A DNA stretch of 64,000 bases from Cherax quadricarinatus (lineage: Eukaryota > Arthropoda > Malacostraca > Decapoda > Parastacidae), in NCBI RefSeq assembly GCF_038502225.1, contig NC_091369.1:18735943-18799942 (forward strand). The letters are read 5' to 3'. The position numbers and the translations under genes were made by a program. Numbering within the stretch: position 1 is the stretch's first letter; every line of letters starts with the position of its first letter. A model generated the notes under the pieces. That model was not told the DNA's origin. It saw nothing but the letters and a program-made list of their open reading frames with translations, and ran no database searches. Positions 10,201-20,468 of this stretch are shown in pieces.

Positions 10201-11890
10201 GTTCCCACCTTGACGATCAGTCTAGTCCCACCTTGAGTTCCCCACCTTGACGATCAGTCTAGTTCCCACCTTGACGATCAGTCTAGTTCCCACCTTGACG
10301 ATCAGTCTAGTTCCCACCTTGACGATAAGTCTAGTTCCCACCTTGACGATCAGTCTAGTTCCCACCTTGACGATCAGTCTAGTTCCCACCTTGACGATCA
10401 GTCTAGTTCCCACCTTGACGATCAGTCTAGTTCCCACCTTGACGATCAGTCTAGTTCCCACCTTGACGATCAGTCTAGTTCCCACCTTGACGATCAGTCT
10501 AGTTCCCACCTTGACGATCAGTCTAGTTCCCACCTTGACGATCAGTCTAGTTCCCACCTTGACGATCAGTCTAGTTCCCACCTTGACGATCAGTCTAGTT
10601 CCCACCTTGACGATCAGTCTAGTTCCCACCTTGACGATCAGTCTAGTTTCCACCTTCAGTCTAGTTCCCACCTTGACGATCAGTCTAGTTCCCACCTTGA
10701 CGATCAGTCTAGTTCCCACCTTGACGATCAGTCAGTTGTAGTTCCCACCGTAGTCTAGGTCCCACCGTGACGATCAGTCTAGTTCCCACCTTGACGATCA
10801 GTCTAGTTCCCACCTTGACGATCAGTCTAGTTCCCACCTTGACGATCAGTCTAGTTCCCACCTTGACGATCAGTCTAGTTCCCACCTTGACGATCAGTCT
10901 AGTTCCCACCTTGACGATCAGTCTAGTTCCCACCTTGACGATCAGTCTAGTTCCCACCGTGACGGTCAGTCTAGTTCCCACCTTGACGATCAGTCTAGTT
11001 CCCACCTTGACGATCAGTCTAGTTCCCACCTTGACGATCAGTCTAGTTCCCACCTTGACGGTCAGTCTAGTTCCCACCTTGACGATCAGTCTAGTTCCCA
11101 CCTTGACGATCAGTCTAGTTCCCACCTTGACGATCAGTCTAGTTCCCACCTTGACGATCAGTCTAGTTCCCACCTTGACGATCAGTCTAGTTCCCACCTT
11201 GACGATCAGTCTAGTTCCCACCTTGACGATCAGTCTAGTTCCCACCTTGACGGTCAGTCTAGTTCCCACCTTGACGATCAGTCTAGTTCCCACCTTGACG
11301 ATCAGTCTAGTTCCCACCTTGACGAACAGTCTAGTTCCCACCTTGACGGTCAGTCTAGTTCCCACCGTGACGATCAGTCTAGTTCCCACCTTGACGATCA
11401 GTCTAGTTCCCACCTTGACGAACAGTCTAGTTCCCACCTTGACGATCAGTCTAGTTCCCACCTTGACGGTCAGTCTAGTTCCCACCTTGAAGAACAGTCT
11501 AATTCCCACCTTGACGGTCAGTCTAGTTCCCACCTTGACGGTCAGTCTAGTTCCCACCGTGACGATCAGTCTAGTTCCCACATTGACGGTCAGTCTAGTT
11601 CCCACCGTGACGATCAGTCTAATTCCCACCGTGACGGTCAGTCTAGTTCCCACCTTGACGATCAGTCTAGTTCCCACCGTGACGGTCAGTCTAGTTCCCA
11701 CCTTGACGGTCAGTCTAGTTCCCACCGTGACGGTCAGTCTAGTTCCCACCTTGACGATCAGTCTAGTTCCCGCCTTGACGATCAGTCTAGTTCCCACCTT
11801 GACGATCAGTCTAGTTCCCACCTTGACGATCAGTCTAGTTCCTACCTTGACGATCAGTCTAGTTCCCACCTTGACTCATCAGTCTAGTTC
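7241..11890 (+). repeat. 24-bp minisatellite array, about 190 copies
   Basis: The unit is CTTGACGATCAG followed by TCTAGTTCCCAC. Because 24 is a multiple of three and the unit has no stop in some frames, long repetitive reading frames appear on both strands (periods of eight residues, such as VPTLTISL). I read these as by-products and not genes. The left edge (7320-7600) is a 48-bp dimer form; the centre and 10250-11870 are highly uniform. Between 8220 and 9460 a block with GAAGATCAGTATAG recurs at 8231, 8633, 9017 and 9353, a higher-order repeat of 14-17 units. Frame-shifting irregularities cluster at about 8000, 8405, 9465, 9800-10240 and 10640-10760. Confidence 0.95.
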
Positions 11891-12321
11891 CCACCTTGAT
11901 TATGTATCGACTTTTTTCATGATTATTACTGAATTTAATGATAGTGACTCTTTGTTCTGCCATCATGTTACTTACACCTAGTTCCCCATGATGGTGAGTC
12001 TTGTTCCCCCTGATTGTGACGCAAGTCCTCCCTCATGATGATGACGTGAGCTCCCCTTGACAGTGACATTGTCTTCCCATATGATACTGACGTTAATTAT
12101 GTTCAAGAAATTTACTTTCGCTCCCCTAAAATTGTGACTAATTTTATCATAATGGTGACTAACTATTTCATGACAATAGATCAAGGTTCCTCATTATAAT
12201 GGTTCTGTTTCCTTACGTGAAGGAGACTCTAGTTCTCTTGTAAAGGTGACTTTAAATCCCTTTTGATAATGATTCTAATTCCCCAAAGCCAGTGACTAAT
12301 TCCCCTATGATGGTGACTGTA
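11891..12321 (+). repeat. Degenerate flank of the minisatellite
   Basis: The sequence is a worn repetition of GATGGTGACTCTAGTTCCCC-like blocks, related to the 24-bp array, with irregular spacing. No gene is visible. The same degenerate pattern resumes after 16250. Confidence 0.6.
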
Positions 12322-12334
12322 ATTTAACTATAAT
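12322..12334 (+). repeat. Target-site duplication, left, of 3.9-kb composite
   Basis: ATTTAACTATAAT, repeated perfectly at 16237-16249. Confidence 0.75.
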
Positions 12335-12455
12335 GTCTCACGAAATCGTAATGACACGATTGCAAACAAACCATACCACTGGCGGGATTTGAACCTGCGG
12401 TCAGAGAGTCTCAAAACTCCAGACTGTCGCGTTAGCCACTGGACCAGCTAGCCAC
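12335..12455 (-). mobile_element. tRNA-derived SINE (head plus start of body)
   Basis: On the minus strand the head (12455 down to about 12374) has an A-box-like TAGCTGGTCCAGTGG and a B-box-like GGTTCAAATCC, the internal promoter of RNA polymerase III. A GTTTGCAATCGTGTC body start follows. The anticodon arm is degenerate, so I do not assign a parent tRNA. It is not a functional tRNA: no intact acceptor stem is visible. Related copies lie at 16153-16236 and 21536-21605. Confidence 0.7.
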
Positions 12456-15400
12456 TTTTAATACACAAGCAACTACTTTGAACTTCCCTCCTCCCCTTGA
12501 CGAGTGCAGCAGGGATAGTGTGTATACCAAACATGAATTTACTTGCAGACGTTCAGACCGCAGTACACGGGCGAAGTGCAAGAAATAATGAGGATTACAA
12601 TTTTCCAACTAAATGTTCAACATTTCTTTAATAACCGTTACCTCCTTGAAGTTGAACTACATAATTACAGTCCCGATGTAATACTCTTGAATGAGACAGC
12701 TGCGAGAGTTGATCAACATATTAAATTACGTGGTTACTCTACTTTGGAGAAATCGAGAGGATCCTATAGTGGCGAAGCCATCTTAGTTAAATTAGGCTAT
12801 GCATTTAAAAATATTCACGTTGATGAAGATAACATTCTTGCAATAGAAATGACGACGTCTCATGGCCAACTAGTGATAGGAACTGGATATTTTCCCCCGA
12901 GACAACAATGTATAGAGAAAATTCCTCTACATAGGATATTAAGCAGGAATATTCCAACAATTCTAGCGGGAGATTTTAATGCTCATCACCCTGCCCTCTT
13001 TAACTGTGGAGCTGGTAATCCACTGGGCGACTTGAAAGGAAAACAACTATTTAATATCATGACAGCCAGAAACTTGTCATTTCAAGGCCCATTCTTTAAA
13101 TCGTATATTGGTCCTCATCCAGGTACACCAGATATAGTCCTGACAAACAGAGACTGTGACATCTTTCACTGTCATATATCTCCTGGTGGAAACGTAGGAT
13201 CTGACCATATCCCTGTTATAATACAACTACAAACTTCTCCATTTAGAATACCTGTACCTCCTAAACCCAATCTTAACACCCTAGGATTTGATCCCTTCAG
13301 GGCATTTCTGGGTGACGATGAAATTGTGTCATTGGAAAATCTACCTTCCACTGCAATTGACGACGCGATCAGGTCCCTTCACAATCGAATAATTGATGCT
13401 ACTAATGTAACTTGCCAATTAGCTTCCACAAAGATCTACCAACAATATAAACCTACGAGGGAAATTAGAGACGCTTTGAGAAATTATCAAACAGAATGTC
13501 GAAGGCATCTTCAAACGCGACAACCACCATTAGCTACACTGCACAGATTAACGCAAGAATTAATTAACATGATTAGTCATCACAAACGTGACTTATGGAA
13601 ATTGCTAGTTCTCCAAGCTAATCAGTATAAACGTGAGCCAGCAAAATTTTGGAGTAAGATCCGACAACTTTTAGGGGCAAAGCACAAGGCTCCTAACTAC
13701 CTAATTCATACCTTCACTGACGAGGATGATGAAGATGTTGAGATTAAACTTGATGATCCACAGGAGAAAATTCTCTCCCACAATAACAGTCGTCGATTTA
13801 ACAATAATCACTATCAGTTGGTAAATGAATGGATAGATGAGAACTTAGATGACCTACAACCACTACCTTCCATCGATACATCAACTCTTGAAGATGCCCA
13901 CCCGCTTACTAGACCTAATACATTACTCGAGATGTGTCAGGTTATTGGAAGAATGCGAAATAGAGCCCCTGTTCTCTCTGGAATAACAATGAAACAAATA
14001 AAGTTCCTACCCAGAAATTGTAAACAGTCTTTGGTTAATATCTTTAATACCATCTTGGCCTCAGGACATTTTCCAGTTGTTTTTAAGACTGCTAGGATGA
14101 TCTTTCTTGCTAAGCCCAATAAAGACATCCATCAACCAGGGAACTATCGACCTATATCTTTACTTGAAGTCACTGGAAAATTTCTTGAGAAGATCATTTC
14201 CAGCAGACTGAACTACTATATGGAGTTTAATCACCTTTTTACTGAAAAACAGTTTGGCTTTAGAACACATAGAGGAACCCATCATGCAATTAATATTATT
14301 TTCGATACTGTTGCAAGTCTAAAGCATCAGGGCAATCTTGCCCTAATTGCCACCAGAGATGTTCATAAAGTTTTTGATAGCTTATGGCATGATGGTCTTA
14401 TATACAAATTTATTGACCTACCAGACCATAACTGGACCTTTCTCAGTTTAATATATAACTTCTTAACTCAAAGAAAAATCATTCCCACCTTTCACGGCAG
14501 GTCGACAGAGCCTTTTATACCAACAGCTGGTGTCCCACTAGGTTCTTGTCTTAGTCCAATTCTATTCAACATTTATGTGAATGATCTTCCTCAACCAGAG
14601 TTTATTGATACAATTATAACGCAATTTGCAGATGATGTTATCCATGTCGTCTCATCAATTCCTGTAACAGGAAAATACAAGTATGAGAGAGTCAAAGAAA
14701 AAATGAATATTGAACTTCATCGAACATCTAATTGGGAAAAGAAATGGAGAATTACGACCAACCCTGACAAAGTCCTTGTTAGCACGATAGGATGTTTTGC
14801 ATCAACCATCGAAGATAAAGAGGGCATCTCCATCAGAGGATATGAAATAGACAGGCTGCTCCTCTCAACATCTTATAGCCAAAGCCGGTCTTAACAGTCT
14901 CTTTAGATTCAATCAAGCCCCTTCACATGTCAAAAAACATCTGTATAAAATGATAATAAGACCTATACTCGAATACCCATGTGTCCCAATGTCATTAACA
15001 ACAAAGACCAACATGCTACGGTTGCAACGGGTCCAGAATAGAGCTCTCCGCTTCATTACGGGCACCAGGAGGAGGGACAGAGTTAAAATGGCAGATTTAC
15101 ACGTACAACAAGATATTACTGCCTTAAATATACGCCTTGACACCCTGAAGAAGAAACAACTATATGCAATGCAAGAACTTTACATGCCAGATAGAGAACA
15201 TCCTCTCCAAGTTGAAAATACCACGGATTATAACATCAATACTCCTCACAGGACTCAAAGAATGACTCTCCCACAGAGGGTCCGTTGTTTTATCCATAAA
15301 GACGATTACCATCGACCAATGATCTTGAGCAACCTCCCTGCAGATGAAGATGATTGGATAACACCAGAACCCTTCTATGTATACTAAGAAAATCATCGCC

Positions 15401-15861
15401 CCCAATTAGGGAGACATCATGTATAACATTCTACTGTTAAAATTATGCTACATTTACTATGGCGGGACACCACCTTGTAAGAAACTAATGTGTCAAGTAA
15501 TTCTTTATAAACTGGCCAGAAAATTATTGCCTTCATTGTCGTTTAAATATCCGCTGTGCAATCGCAAGAAAAAAAAAGAAAAAAAAAAGCAATTGCATCT
15601 TGTATATTTACTACCAATTCAGAGTCATGTACTTATATATCTGTTATATCTATGTGACTCTGATGGGTTAGTATTATACCCCTTCAAGAATATTTTATTA
15701 TTCCACATACACTTTTTAAATTACACCAAAGTGGTTGGGCCACTTACCTTTTATATCCTACCTCTCTCCCCCCTCCCACCCTTTTCCAAGATTTCTATCC
15801 TTACCCATCCTTCTTCCTTACCCATCTTACCAAAACTCTGGTCATAAGAAGAAGAAGAAGG
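12456..15861 (+). mobile_element. LINE with APE endonuclease and RT, ORF1 absent, (GAA)n tail
   Basis: The element holds a short leader (12456-12542), an ORF2-type gene broken near 14875, a 3' UTR (15388 to about 15845) with an A-rich stretch at 15569-15590, and a terminal AAGAAGAAGAAG tail at 15846-15861. No ORF1 is present. It lies between SINE pieces inside a segment with a 13-bp direct repeat. Confidence 0.75.
12543..15387 (+). pseudogene. LINE ORF2: endonuclease-reverse transcriptase, frameshifted
   Basis: Reading starts at 12543; MRITIFQLNVQHF at 12588 is the more likely protein start because it matches the usual APE start. Endonuclease motifs: NVQ near the start, the E of LLNETAA, AGDFNAHHPA near residue 142, and SDHIPV. 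RT motifs: NYRPISLLEVTGK, ATRDVHKVFDSLWH, PLGSCLSPILFNIYVND and the catalytic FADD near residue 696. The frame stops at 14894. A deletion just before it, at about 14873, removes some eight residues and shifts frame. The C-terminal part continues in another frame (AKAGLNSLFRF, then MIIRPILEYP at 14950) to 15387. A 13-residue in-frame gap after SIRG is evident against the copy at 5201-6525. The protein cuts DNA and reverse-transcribes its own RNA at the cut. It looks recently active but now dead. The clade (Jockey or I group) is not settled. Confidence 0.8.
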
Positions 15862-16118
15862 AAGGTTAGCATAGGCACCACTGTGACCACAAATGCAAGA
15901 TTTTACAGACGAATCTCCAGCTAGCGTGGTCGTGACGAACTCTAGCTCAAGTCCCCTCAATGCCGTCAACATGCAATCGTGTCATTACGATTTCGTGAAC
16001 CATGTTGACGGCATTGAGGGGACTTGAGCTAGAGTTCGTCACGGCCACTCTAGCTGGAGATACGTCTGTAAAAACTTGCATTTGTGGTCACAGTGGTGCC
16101 TATGCTAACCTTCCTATG
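15862..16118. repeat. Inverted repeat of SINE body sequence
   Basis: The left arm (15862-15972, minus) and right arm (about 16000-16118, plus) are near-perfect reverse complements. They share blocks such as GTTGACGGCATTGAGGGGAC and TGTGGTCACAGTGGTGCC. The link sequence CAATCGTGTCATTACGATTT matches the SINE body start at 12345-12364 (minus). This is therefore SINE body, in back-to-back copies. Confidence 0.7.
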
Positions 16119-16152
16119 GTGTAGAAATATACCTAGTTGGATGAATCTTATT

Positions 16153-16236
16153 GTGGCTAGCTGGTCCAGTGACTAACGCGACGGTCTGGAGTTTTGAGAC
16201 TCTCTGACCGCGAGTTCAAATCCCGCCCGTGGTATG
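16153..16236 (+). mobile_element. tRNA-derived SINE head
   Basis: GTGGCTAGCTGGTCCAGTGA (A box) and GAGTTCAAATCCCGCC (B box) mark a tRNA-like Pol III promoter. It ends at GGTATG, immediately before the 13-bp duplication. It is in inverted orientation to the copy at 12374-12455. Confidence 0.7.
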
Positions 16237-16249
16237 ATTTAACTATAAT
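16237..16249 (+). repeat. Target-site duplication, right, of 3.9-kb composite
   Basis: ATTTAACTATAAT, the perfect match of 12322-12334. Confidence 0.75.
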
Positions 16250-17140
16250 ATTTAATTTATTTTCGTCTATGATAATAAGTTGTTTCGCCTAATGATTAAA
16301 TCTTTATTTCCCATGATTGTGACTTTAATTCCTCCTCTGGTGACTCAAGTTCTCTTTGATAATGGCTTACTTCCCATAGTGACTAGTTACCCTGATAGTG
16401 ACTAACTACTTTCATCGATGGTGACTCTAGTTACTCTTATGATTTTGCTTATGGCTGTCTCTGTGATAGTGGTTCTAGTTCCCCCATGATATAGTGGCTC
16501 TTGTTCAAACATAATGCTGACTCTAGCTTTCTTATGATAGTGACTCTAGCTTCCTTTTAATAGTGACTTTATCTCTACTATTCTTATGATAGTGACTAAT
16601 TCTTCATGATGGTAAGTTTAGTTTCAGTTATTATGGATATTCTTGTCCCTCATTTGATAGTGACTTTAAATTTTCAAATGGTGATTAATCTCAATAATGA
16701 TGAGTAATTCCCCCATGATAGTGACTTATTCTCTCATGATGGTGTCCTTAGTTCCCGTGATGGTGACTCTAGTTCTACATGATCTTCCCTCTAATTCTCT
16801 CTCAATGGTGACTCTAGTTACCCTTAATGGTAATTAGTTTCCACATGATGGAGAACGCTAGTTCCCATGATGGAAACTACTGATCACTATCTCTCATCAT
16901 AGTGACTGCAGTTACCTAATTTTCACAATAATGGTGACATCAGCTCTTTTCCCCTCATTAAAGTGACTTCAGTTCTCCTAATTATTTTAACGCAAGTTCT
17001 TTTCATAAAACAGATTCCGTTTCTTCCATTTTAAAGACTGCAGTTCCTAAACCTACTTAAGGTACTCAAGTTTGTCTTCTAATACTTATGAATCTCGTCC
17101 CTCTTTATACCTTCAGTTCTTTCCTGCAGATCCTGTTTCC
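16250..17140 (+). repeat. Degenerate minisatellite, continued
   Basis: Irregular repetition of blocks like GATAGTGACTCTAGTTCCC, as at 11891-12321. It is interpreted as an old part of the same array, now decayed. No gene is seen. Confidence 0.55.
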
Positions 17141-17745
17141 TCTATGAGTGTGTCAGCAAGTTTTTCTCCGGTCAGGAACACAAATCCAGTGTTCCTTCGT
17201 GGTTAGCTGCTCCAGTTTTTTTTTTTTTTTTGACGATTTTCATTTTCTTTTTTTATAGATCCTTCGTGTTTTTAAATATTTCTTACATTATAGCTTAGTG
17301 AATTATTAGATCAAATGCAATTCATTTTCCCTAAATTTATACATAACGTTTGAGAAGTTACAGTAGAACGTTGACATTGTTATCCAGTCAATTTTCCAGA
17401 ATAAATGCTGCCAGTGTAACTTATCTAGCTTACTGATGTGTATATTTTAAGCAGTTTAATCATTGTCTTCGCAAGTATATTTGCAAATTGGATTTTGTCT
17501 CAAATACCGTAGAAATTCCTTTGCTCAGATCTTGGTGTCCAGTAGCTCAAAAGTAGAGAATACAGCTCACAGCTGAAGAGATCGTGGTAAACCAGAGTGC
17601 TGGACAACGGTTGTTTTCGTGTGTCTGCCCGACCTAAGGTAAGGCAGAGCTTTGAAAGTCTACTGTAAAATGATTTTAGCCTGGATTCAATTTTTCCACT
17701 TAAATAGGAAAGCATAAATTACCTCTCGTCGTTTTCCATTTGAAG
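17141..17745 (+). other. Probable intron sequence, nothing recognised
   Basis: AT-rich unique-looking DNA with an oligo-T run at about 17217-17232. It ends in a pyrimidine-rich tract (CCTCTCGTCGTTTTCC) before the acceptor at 17744-17745. Confidence 0.4.
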
Positions 17746-17830
17746 GAAAGAGTGGGAAAAGACATGGTCGAGTCCATCTTTTCTGGCGAGCGAGTCTCCT
17801 ACATAGCGGGAACCTTCGGAGAACTCTTCT
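17746..17830 (+). CDS. Zinc carboxypeptidase (M14) exon, upstream of the two
   Basis: The exon reads ERVGKDMVESIFSGERVSY, then IAGTFGELF, and ends with the first base of a Tyr codon before the donor T|GTGAGT (17831-17836). The acceptor is TTTGAAG after a pyrimidine-rich tract. The sequence fits the helix and following segment before the active-site Tyr of M14A carboxypeptidases (the region VxxxxxVHGTxYTVGxxxxxxY). The Tyr itself, equivalent to Tyr248 of bovine carboxypeptidase A, is made by splicing T to AC of the next exon. The enzyme is a secreted or digestive exopeptidase that removes C-terminal residues with one zinc ion. Earlier exons with the zinc ligands (HxxE and H) were not found in the window. 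The acceptor position is less certain than the donor. Confidence 0.65.
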
Positions 17831-18190
17831 GTGAGTCCACGTATTTATAATTCGGTTTGTTGCAAATGTTTGTAGCATAAATGTTGTTAGAAAATATATC
17901 ATTGTTAGAAAACCAAACACAAAAGTGCAGTTAACACTAATCAATGTCACGGAGACGCCCACGCAGAGAAAAATGAAACAGAAGATTCGAAGTGCTCTCA
18001 GTATTTCGATCTACCAGTATCGATGGTAGATTGAAGTACATAGTAATATTCATATCTTCATTATTTTCGCTATGTGGATGTGTTTATGCAGTACTAAGAA
18101 AGTTTAAAGTTAGAAGTAAATAATATATGGAATAAGTAAGGAATGAGCTCAAAAGCATCACTAAACGGAAAGGCATTCTGCTGTTTTTAG

Positions 18191-18318
18191 ACACGGTGTC
18201 AGGGACATCAGGAGACTACGCAGCAGGTGTTGGAGAGATACCTCTCGTATATACACTGGAACTTAGGGACACTGGAGCCGCAGGGTTTATTCTACCCAAG
18301 GAACTCATCATACCTACG
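18191..18318 (+). CDS. Zinc carboxypeptidase (M14) exon with catalytic Glu
   Basis: The acceptor CTGTTTTTAG precedes 18191 and the donor ACG|GTGAGT follows 18318. After the split Tyr codon the exon reads TVSGTSGDYAAGVGEIPLVY, then TLELRDTGAAGFILPKEL and IIPT. The ELRDTG block with the catalytic Glu (equivalent to Glu270) and the GFxLPxxxIIPT block are hallmarks of M14 carboxypeptidases. At the position that sets substrate choice (residue 255: Ile in A-type, Asp in B-type) this protein has Gly, if the ungapped alignment is right. The intron between the two exons is 360 bp. The next exon (after IIPT) was not found before the repeats at 19555. Whether the gene is intact cannot be judged from two exons. 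Confidence 0.8.
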
Positions 18319-18831
18319 GTGAGTACCTATCGCACCTCTCTCTCCCTCTCTATATCTAGCTATCAGTCTATCTCACCTTATATAAGAAAGTTATCAACTA
18401 ATACCTTTATTAAATTATTGTTATAAATTATAAAAATAGGACACTGGGTGACGTTAGAGTCATTTGTGCACCAGAGATTTTACTTGGTCATATGACTTTA
18501 ATTCTTCAGCATAATTATTCATAGAATGAATTATCTCAGAGGAAGTAATGATCTTGAGACGAGTACGACAAGAGGTTGGGCAATGTTTGCTGCCCGTCTT
18601 GTGCTACTGAAGCTGTCTGTTACTGTCATCTTACTGTCCATCTTGTACATAACAATGAAGCCACCCACATCTCTCCGTTATTCTTGGCTCCACTTAAATG
18701 GCAAATTCATCCTGTTTGGGTCCATGCCAGAGAAAAGTTGTTTTGCTTAGTTTTCTATTCTGCTAATAAGTCGTAGATGAGACGAGTGGCAAGTAATCCA
18801 AGGAAGTGGCGCATACTTTAGATGTGAGCGT
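18319..18831 (+). other. Probable intron, nothing recognised
   Basis: This begins at the GTGAGT donor. No repeats, exon or motif were recognised beyond that. Confidence 0.35.
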
Positions 18832-18841
18832 ACTAGTACTT
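18832..18841 (+). repeat. Target-site duplication, left, of family C insertion
   Basis: ACTAGTACTT, repeated at 19048-19057. Confidence 0.7.
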
Positions 18842-18884
18842 AGTGGAAATATAAACACATATGCAGTATAATGTGATCCTTTAT

Positions 18885-18923
18885 TGACAACGTTTCGCCC
18901 ACATAGTGGGCTTTATCAAGTCA
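18885..18923 (-). ncRNA. Hammerhead-ribozyme-like motif C1
   Basis: Minus strand: stem I UGAC/GUCA, core UUGAUAA, extra A, stem II GCCCAC-UAU-GUGGGC, GAA, AC/GU, U17. Core positions 3 and 8 are U and A, in place of C and G. Confidence 0.6.
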
Positions 18924-18939
18924 CAAACAGATCTGTTTG

Positions 18940-18978
18940 TGACTTGAAAACGCCCACTGTGTGGGCAAAACGTTGTCA
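18940..18978 (+). ncRNA. Hammerhead-ribozyme-like motif C2, decayed
   Basis: Plus strand: stems I (UGAC/GUCA) and II (GCCCAC/GUGGGC) are intact. The core is damaged: UUGAAAA, the extra base is C, and G12 has changed to A. It is expected to be inactive. Confidence 0.5.
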
Positions 18979-19047
18979 ATAAAGGATCACGTAATATTGC
19001 ATATGTGTTTATATTTCCACTGTGTCGGTATTTTATACCATTTATTT

Positions 19048-19057
19048 CCACTAGTAC
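19048..19057 (+). repeat. Target-site duplication, right, of family C insertion
   Basis: ACTAGTACTT, the match of 18832-18841. Confidence 0.7.
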
Positions 19058-19554
19058 TTCGTACAGGGATCTTGTAGCCACTACTGTCGGGTAGGTACAA
19101 GATATGCCTTAGGGCTCTTAATTTATTGGCTGTTTAGCTTGCATGGTTTACCGTGTGATTTTTCACAGACATTTTGTTTGGAATCAATTTTTCCCGTAGG
19201 ATATCCACTTTGATTCCTGGGTTCTTGCACTTTCGTTCATTCTCACCATTGCTTTAGTATTAACATCATGCTATCTAAAAACCATCATTTGCATTTCTTC
19301 CGAAGCAAATGTAATCTGCCATCGTTTTAACCATTGACTGACTCACCTCGGGTCGTCCTGACCCAACAGCACTGGTTTACAGCAAGTGAAAACTGAAATA
19401 CACCTGTGGAACCTGGCTTTTACAGAAATGGAAAAACACCTTTTTCTCTTCCGCTAGCTGCGGGAGAGAAAAAGGTGTACTGGACTGCTGGCAAACTATC
19501 GTGGACAGGCGATCTTAACAATGCAAGACAAGCCACAAAGGGTGGAAATCTTAA
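19058..19554. other. Unassigned; contains a hairpin at 19436-19478
   Basis: No gene is recognised. At 19436-19478 an inverted repeat pairs ACACCTTTTTCTC with GAGAAAAAGGTGT around a GC-rich centre. Confidence 0.4.
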
Positions 19555-19670
19555 GCTCAAGAAAGCGCTTTCACAGTTCTCAGTGCGTCATCAGGAGCTG
19601 TGCAATGTCTCAAAGACAGCAACAGGAGAAATGAGGGAAAGTTTTTTCAGAGTATGGAAGTATGGATGGC
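19555..19670 (-). mobile_element. PLE3 3' region fragment with degenerate hammerhead motif
   Basis: On the minus strand this reads CTCATTTCTCCTGTTGCTG, ACATTGCACAGCTCCTGATGA and GAAAGCGCTTTC. The same blocks occur on the plus strand at 21475-21526 beside the PLE3 coding piece. A hammerhead-like core CUGAUGA (19594-19588) and GAAAGCGCU are present. Stem II is imperfect, and the stem I candidates GCUC/GAGC are offset by about four bases. I call this a degenerate ribozyme with low confidence. Confidence 0.4.
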
Positions 19671-20468
19671 ACCCACCAGTACCTCTGAGTAAGGGAGACC
19701 CGGCCGAATTTCAACCACCCACCGGTCCCCCCACACCCCACCCCATATGGGATCGGGTAGGGGTAGGCCTCGTACTTTGCAGATAGCATGAGGTAAAGTA
19801 ACTAGGAGATAGTTAATAGCCAACCCTAAGCCTCTAACAGCTGGGAACAAGTTGTGTGATGTAAGAACATACATTACAGTAGTGGATCATCCACATACCG
19901 AATGTAACGATTGTGTTCAATATTCTAACTAAAGTAATGGAAGGAATAAATATCCTTATTTTGTTAAGTGACAATATCCGATGTCCCAGAATCTTCTAGA
20001 ATATTCAGGAAATACTATCGGTGTAAATTAATACGCCTGTATGATTTCTCCTTTTCAGGCAATTCTGGAATTTTTCTTTTTACTGCCACTACTATCATTA
20101 TTATTATATTACTAACAGCCTAATTCAGTAAACCACTAAACTAGTTGTAATCATCATGTTGCAGTCAGCTATGTGTACTTTATCTTGCTGTACCTAGACG
20201 GCTTAGGACCTCAATACATCACTCGGTTTGCCTCTTTTATGGGCTACCCTAGGATATTCAAACATACTCACCCATACTTAAATGAACCCCCCTTACTACT
20301 GTTTGCAGTAGTAACTGCATGGGTTATATCAACGGTCACGGCAGACCTAACATGTTATATTTCGATGTACGTGGCGGACTTAACAGGATGTTGTATATTA
20401 TATCAACATTCACGACAGGCATACCATGATATTCAGTTTACAGACTTTAGTCTAACATAACCAGAAGA
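19671..20468. other. Unassigned, AT-rich; nothing recognised
   Basis: No ORF resembles a known protein and no clear repeats are seen. It may include the non-coding 3' part of PLE3 (minus). Confidence 0.3.

Larger units (their letters stand above)
18842..19047. mobile_element. Hammerhead (retrozyme-like) element family C, 206-bp inverted pair
   Basis: Two 3'-terminal fragments are joined at a perfect palindrome (GTCACAAACAGATCTGTTTG, running on to TGAC). Both 3' ends face outward. The right arm ends with TGTC-GGTAT-TTT-ATACC; the left arm stops about 25 nt earlier. A 10-bp target duplication flanks it. It is too short to code for anything. Confidence 0.75.

Noticed and set aside
7191..11981. 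Long repetitive frames on both strands (VPTLTISL, SSHLDDQS and GTRLIVKV periods)
   Set aside because: The 24-bp unit length is a multiple of three and lacks stops; frames break at every indel. No signal of selection for one frame.
12374..12455. Functional tRNA gene
   Set aside because: A and B boxes are present but no complete acceptor stem or sound anticodon arm; three related copies with SINE body show that it is tRNA-derived repeat.
18526..18776. Possible short membrane protein (MNYLRGSNDLET...)
   Set aside because: Short frame in probable intron DNA, no homology recognised, overlapping alternative frame of similar length.
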